A stretch of DNA of 57,647 nucleotides, from positions 1 to 57,647 of the forward strand of contig JAFGPX010000275.1 in NCBI GenBank assembly GCA_016935975.1. The letters are read 5' to 3'. Positions 52,953-57,647 of the stretch are shown in pieces. The position numbers were made by a program, and so were the translations under genes. Below the pieces are notes generated by a model. That model searched no databases. It had not been told where the DNA came from and was given only the letters and a program-made list of their open reading frames with translations. The DNA comes from Deltaproteobacteria bacterium (GTDB lineage: Bacteria > Myxococcota_A > Polyangia > Fen-1088). How positions within the stretch are numbered: the first letter of the stretch is position 1; the number at the start of each line of letters is the position of its first letter.

Positions 52953-54371
52953 ATGCGGTTCGGTGTTGTAGCTACCATGACAGCGTTGGCTGCGGCAGGC
53001 TTCGTCGCCTCTACTACGTCCTGCGGCAATCTTATCGAAACACGATCGCCCACCGGCGGCTCGACTGGCGGCACAACCACCACCTTGGCGTCCTCGGGTG
53101 GAGCCGCCTCGGGCGGGACCACGACCCCGTCGGATGGCCAGGGCGGCGCGGGCGGCGGCCAGGCCGGAGAAAGCGGCTCCACGGCCCAGAGCGGCGCCGG
53201 CGGCAACACGGCCCAGGGCGGCGACAGCAGCTCGGCTGGTGCGGGCGGCGACCAAGGCGGGGCCGGTGGCGTCGCGGCCAGGGGCGGTGCCAGCGGCACG
53301 GCCGGCGCGGGTGGCAGCCTTGCGACCGGCGGTGACACGCCCAAAGGCGGTGCCGGCGGCGCGGGCGGCGTCATGCGGACCGGCGGGGCCACGGGCAGGG
53401 GCGGCGCGGGCGGCGCCACGACCATGCCCACCACGGCCGGCGAGTGCACCGATATTCCCCCACCCGGCCAGACGCCAACCTGCGAGGAGTGGAAGTCCTA
53501 CGGCGTGTGCTCCCAGGAATGGTTCGCCAACTACTGCAACCGCACCTGCGGCCGCTGCACGGGCGGCAGCAACGGCGGCGCGGGCGGCGCGGGCGGCGCT
53601 TCATCTCGCGGCGGCGCGGGCGGCACGGTCGGCGCAGGCGGCAGCTCGGCCAAGGGCGGTTCGGGCGGCGGCGGCGTTTCCGGTCCCGGCACCACCAACC
53701 CGCAGATCACGGGCACGAATGGCTGGGCCAGCCGCTACTGGGATTGCTGCAAGCCTTCCTGCGGGTGGACCGCCAACTCGAATCCCCCGGTGCCTAGCTG
53801 TCAGAAGGACGGCACGACCCGCACCGGGGCGGACGCCAGGAACGGCTGCGAAGGCGGCGGCACCGCCTTCGAGTGCTACGACTTCTCGCCCTGGTACGAC
53901 TCGAGCACCAACATGTCGTACGGCTTCGTGGCCTTCAACGGCGCGGCCTGCGGTACTTGCTTCATGATCCAGTTCACGGGCAGCGGGCACTCCGGGCCAA
54001 GCGATGGCGCTGCCAAAATCAAGGGCCAGCAGATGGTGGTGCAGGTCATCAACATCGGGGGTATCGAGCAGAATCAGTTCGACCTGCTCGTCCCCGGCGG
54101 CGGCGTGGGAGCGATGACCGCGGGCTGCACCGCGCAGTGGGGCAACGTCGAACTTGGCGTGACCTACGGCGGCCTGCTCAGCACGTGCGGTGGCGACTGC
54201 ACGTGCATGAAGGGCAAGTGTCAGTCCGTCTTCGGCAACCTCAACCCGGCCCTCAAGGCCGGGTGCGACTGGTTCACCAACTGGTACAGCTGCGCCGACA
54301 ATCCCAGTCTTGTGCACAAGCAGGTGAGCTGCCCCTCGCAGCTCAGCAACAAGACCGGGCTCTCGCGCTAG
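52953..54371 (+). CDS. GH45 endoglucanase lipoprotein with a ShK-like domain
   Basis: 472 residues from the ATG at 52953 (AGGAG seven bases upstream). Lipoprotein signal ending STTSCG, then a Gly-rich linker (about 35-160). Next a ShK-toxin-like module (ECTDIPPPGQTPTCEEWKSY ... NRTCGRCTGG, about 165-205, six Cys), a second linker, then a glycoside hydrolase family 45 domain (about 247-465). GH45 hallmarks: ASRYWDCCKPSCGW with the catalytic base Asp, SYGFVAFNGAACGTC, NQFDLLVPGGGVGAM with the acid Asp, and the closing GCDWFTNWYSCADNPS. GH45 enzymes hydrolyse beta-1,4-glucan (cellulose) by inversion. The cell-tethered form would degrade cellulose or plant-type walls at the surface. Followed 122 bases later by the fibro-slime gene. 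Confidence 0.88.
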   Translation: MRFGVVATMTALAAAGFVASTTSCGNLIETRSPTGGSTGGTTTTLASSGGAASGGTTTPSDGQGGAGGGQAGESGSTAQSGAGGNTAQGGDSSSAGAGGDQGGAGGVAARGGASGTAGAGGSLATGGDTPKGGAGGAGGVMRTGGATGRGGAGGATTMPTTAGECTDIPPPGQTPTCEEWKSYGVCSQEWFANYCNRTCGRCTGGSNGGAGGAGGASSRGGAGGTVGAGGSSAKGGSGGGGVSGPGTTNPQITGTNGWASRYWDCCKPSCGWTANSNPPVPSCQKDGTTRTGADARNGCEGGGTAFECYDFSPWYDSSTNMSYGFVAFNGAACGTCFMIQFTGSGHSGPSDGAAKIKGQQMVVQVINIGGIEQNQFDLLVPGGGVGAMTAGCTAQWGNVELGVTYGGLLSTCGGDCTCMKGKCQSVFGNLNPALKAGCDWFTNWYSCADNPSLVHKQVSCPSQLSNKTGLSR

Positions 54372-54493
54372 CCACCGGATCTCTGCCTGGGTTCTCCCGG
54401 CCATTGCTACGTGGCGGCGAGCACGGTGCCGTGCCCAATCCGGCCGCCTGGCGTGTCCTTATCGAGTAGATTTAGGCTGATCGGAGGCTTTCC

Positions 54494-56410
54494 ATGTGCT
54501 TTCCACATCCCCTAAGGCTTGTTGCGTTGCTGGTGCCCATCGTGGGGCTTGGCTGCTCGTCGGCCAGCATCATTTCCGACCAACCCTCCGGCTCGGGAGG
54601 CACCACCGGGGATGCGCCCGCCTACATCAACTTGGACGCCCTGCAGACCATCAAAATGGACGGCCGGACCACCAGCACTCGAATGGGCTCCGATGCGCCT
54701 CCCGGACCGAACTGCGGCAATGGCGAGCTGACCTCGGACGAGGCCTGTGACGACGGCAACACGCTTTCGGACGACGGCTGCGCCCACAACTGCCTGAGCG
54801 TCGAGCCCGGCTGGTCGTGCGTCACGCCAGGTGAGCCGTGCCGCCCGATTGCGCGCTGCGGCGACAGCCTGCCGGTCTTCCCCGAGCAGTGCGACGACGG
54901 CAACCTGCAAAATGGCGACGGCTGCTCGGACGGCTGCAAGGTCGAGATCGGCTACAAGTGCGACGGCAGCCCGAGCCTGTGCACGCCCACCACCTGCGGC
55001 GACACGATCAAAGAAGGCGCCGAGGGCTGCGACGACGGCAACAGTATGCCCTTCGACGGCTGCTCCTCGGATTGTCAGAACGAGCCGTCTTGCCAGGGCT
55101 CGAGCGCCTGCACCTCGCAGTGCGGGGACGGTATCGTCATCAACGAGGAGTGCGACGACGGCAACAAGACGGACGGCGACGGCTGCTCCTCGGACTGCAG
55201 GATCGAGCAGGGCTTCAACTGCACCCAGCCCACCCTGGACGAGAAGATGATGGTGCCGGTGGTCTACCGCGACTTCCGCTACCACAGCCCGTCCGACTTC
55301 GAGGCCGGGGTGACGGGCTCGACGACCGCGTCCACCGGCATGGTCAAGCCCGAGCTGGACAACGAAGGCAAGCCGGTCTACACGGGCATCACGGGCGGCC
55401 CCATCCACGTCGAGAGCGCGGACACGTTCAAGAAGTGGTACCGCGACGCCGCCGGCGTCAACCACGCCACGCCCAGCAAGCTGGCGCTGTGGAACAACGG
55501 CAGCGACGCCTACGTGAACCGCTCCGGCGAGAACGGCGAGCAATACTACATTACCGAGAACCTCTACTACTGCGGCAACGTCGGCAACGAGCTAACGGAC
55601 GCCGACGGCAATCCCATCCCTTGCACCTTCAAGTACGGCTCCACCGACTGCGACAAGGCGGTGGCGGAGGGCAAGACCATCCTGGAGGGAAGCTGCAAGG
55701 TCTCGAACGGCAGCTACGTCGCCAAGGCAATCGTCGACGTCATGGACGGCAATCCGACTTTCTTCCCGGTCGACGACGACGACTTCACGCCGGCGTCGGA
55801 ACGCCAGGCTGCCAAGATCCCGCCGTACTACGATCCCCAGGCAACCTGGCCGTTCGACGTCGACGACGCGGGCAGCAACCGGCTCCACAACTTCAGCTTC
55901 ACCTCCGAGGTCCGCTACTGGTTCAAGTACGAGCAGGGCAAGTCGTACACCCTCGAGTTCGTGGGCGACGACGACGTGTGGGTCTTCATCAACAAGAAGC
56001 TGGCGGTCGACCTCGGCGGTATCCACACGCCGGTGGCCGGCTCGGTCACCATCGACGGCGCGTCCGCCTCCAAGTACGGCATGAGCCCCGGCAACGTCTA
56101 CGAAGCCGCGGTCTTCCAGGCCGAGCGCCAGACCGAGGGCTCGTCCTACAAGCTGACCTTGAGCGGCTTCAACGCCGCGCCCAGCGACTGCCGGGCGGTG
56201 TGCGGCGACGGCATTCTGGCCATCGGCGAGGAATGCGACGACGGCGAGCACAACGGCGACACCAGCTACGGCGGCTGCAGCGTCAATTGCACCCTGGGCG
56301 AGTTCTGCGGCGACGGCATCATCAACGGCGACGAGATGTGCGACGACGGCGGCGAGAACGGCTTGCCCGACAAGTGCCCGTTGGGTTGCCGCATCCTGTT
56401 CGTGCCATAG
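54494..56410 (+). CDS. surface protein with DUF4215 Cys-rich repeats and a fibro-slime/PA14-like domain
   Basis: 638 residues from an ATG after GGAGG. Signal LLVPIVGLGC predicts a lipoprotein. Residues about 70-240 contain DUF4215-type repeats with the signature CGDG...EECDDGN...DGCSSDC (at least four copies), each with six Cys and probable calcium-binding Asp. A fibro-slime domain follows (VYRDFRYHSPSDFEAG, KKWYRDAAGVNHA, FTSEVRYWFKYEQGK) with the PA14-like strand FVGDDDVWVFINKKLAVDLGG. Two more DUF4215-like repeats end the protein. Such architectures are typical of extracellular matrix or adhesive proteins of myxobacteria and other slime-forming bacteria. A carbohydrate-binding role is inferred from the PA14-like element. 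Confidence 0.88.
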   Translation: MCFPHPLRLVALLVPIVGLGCSSASIISDQPSGSGGTTGDAPAYINLDALQTIKMDGRTTSTRMGSDAPPGPNCGNGELTSDEACDDGNTLSDDGCAHNCLSVEPGWSCVTPGEPCRPIARCGDSLPVFPEQCDDGNLQNGDGCSDGCKVEIGYKCDGSPSLCTPTTCGDTIKEGAEGCDDGNSMPFDGCSSDCQNEPSCQGSSACTSQCGDGIVINEECDDGNKTDGDGCSSDCRIEQGFNCTQPTLDEKMMVPVVYRDFRYHSPSDFEAGVTGSTTASTGMVKPELDNEGKPVYTGITGGPIHVESADTFKKWYRDAAGVNHATPSKLALWNNGSDAYVNRSGENGEQYYITENLYYCGNVGNELTDADGNPIPCTFKYGSTDCDKAVAEGKTILEGSCKVSNGSYVAKAIVDVMDGNPTFFPVDDDDFTPASERQAAKIPPYYDPQATWPFDVDDAGSNRLHNFSFTSEVRYWFKYEQGKSYTLEFVGDDDVWVFINKKLAVDLGGIHTPVAGSVTIDGASASKYGMSPGNVYEAAVFQAERQTEGSSYKLTLSGFNAAPSDCRAVCGDGILAIGEECDDGEHNGDTSYGGCSVNCTLGEFCGDGIINGDEMCDDGGENGLPDKCPLGCRILFVP

Positions 56411-56480
56411 GAGAGCCCAGGGCGCGCAGAATCGCGCCCCTACCGGATACCGGGCACTCGTCGTACACTCGGGCCTTTCC

Positions 56481-57647
<1,167 letters not shown>

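Overview
The window reads as a chromosomal segment of a GC-rich Gram-negative bacterium, most likely a myxobacterium (Myxococcota, Polyangia-like). This is inferred from gene content, not from a marker phylogeny. The pointers are several lipoproteins with long Gly-rich GGxGG linkers, a DUF4215 Cys-rich repeat / fibro-slime / PA14 surface protein, a STAND-type ATPase with TPR repeats, and strongly GC-biased third codon positions. No rRNA, tRNA, CRISPR array or complete insertion sequence was seen.

Layout. (1) 1-5.4 kb, minus strand: protein quality control (ClpB, a DnaJ-type co-chaperone cut by the window edge, a LolA-fold-like secreted protein and an S41 protease lipoprotein). (2) 6.0-23.2 kb: the most distinctive part. 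A tightly packed plus-strand run encodes DsrE, TusA, an MvhD/FlpD-like subunit, an HdrA fused to a GltD-like module, a second HdrA, a small winged-helix-like protein, HdrC, HdrB, a NuoG-like Fe-S protein carrying a GcvH-like domain, NuoE, a thioredoxin-like [2Fe-2S] ferredoxin and NuoF. It is followed by a sensor kinase, an NtrC-type sigma-54 activator and an archaemetzincin. A convergent minus-strand gene repeats the Cys4 + GcvH-like module of the NuoG-like protein. Together these look like an NAD(H)-linked, flavin-based (possibly bifurcating) disulfide/persulfide oxidoreductase with its own sulfur carriers and two-component control. Both GcvH-like domains lack the lipoyl lysine, so they are not ordinary glycine cleavage H proteins. 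(3) 23.2-25.8 kb, minus: maf-yggS-guaD with overlapping start/stop codons, and downstream of guaD a stretch that looks like a frameshifted gene. (4) 26-34 kb: a STAND/TPR protein and several secreted or lipoprotein genes (a nucleoside-hydrolase-fold lipoprotein, a small all-beta-looking lipoprotein, an HExxH lipoprotein, a Cys-rich protein). (5) 33.8-38.5 kb: a metal-uptake cluster (small secreted protein, outer-membrane porin, ZnuA-like binding protein, ZnuB-like permease with an unusual soluble tail) that has no ATPase gene. (6) 38.6-45.1 kb: a Gly-rich lipoprotein, two uncharacterised envelope proteins, NhaA and a CaxA/YrbG-type exchanger. (7) 45.4-50.9 kb: envelope glycosylation (a GT39-like membrane protein, an LPG-synthase/YbhN-like protein, a GT4 glycosyltransferase and a polytopic membrane protein). 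(8) 51.3-57.6 kb: MetY, a GH45 endoglucanase with a ShK-like domain, a fibro-slime protein, and the start of serS.

How it works together. Region 2 should couple NAD(H) (NuoEF), flavin (HdrA) and a thiol/disulfide or TusA/DsrE-bound sulfur substrate (HdrB/HdrC). The kinase and sigma-54 activator next to it are the obvious regulators. The flanking genes are housekeeping or envelope functions. The accessory lipoproteins and the cellulase fit a surface-active predator or degrader.
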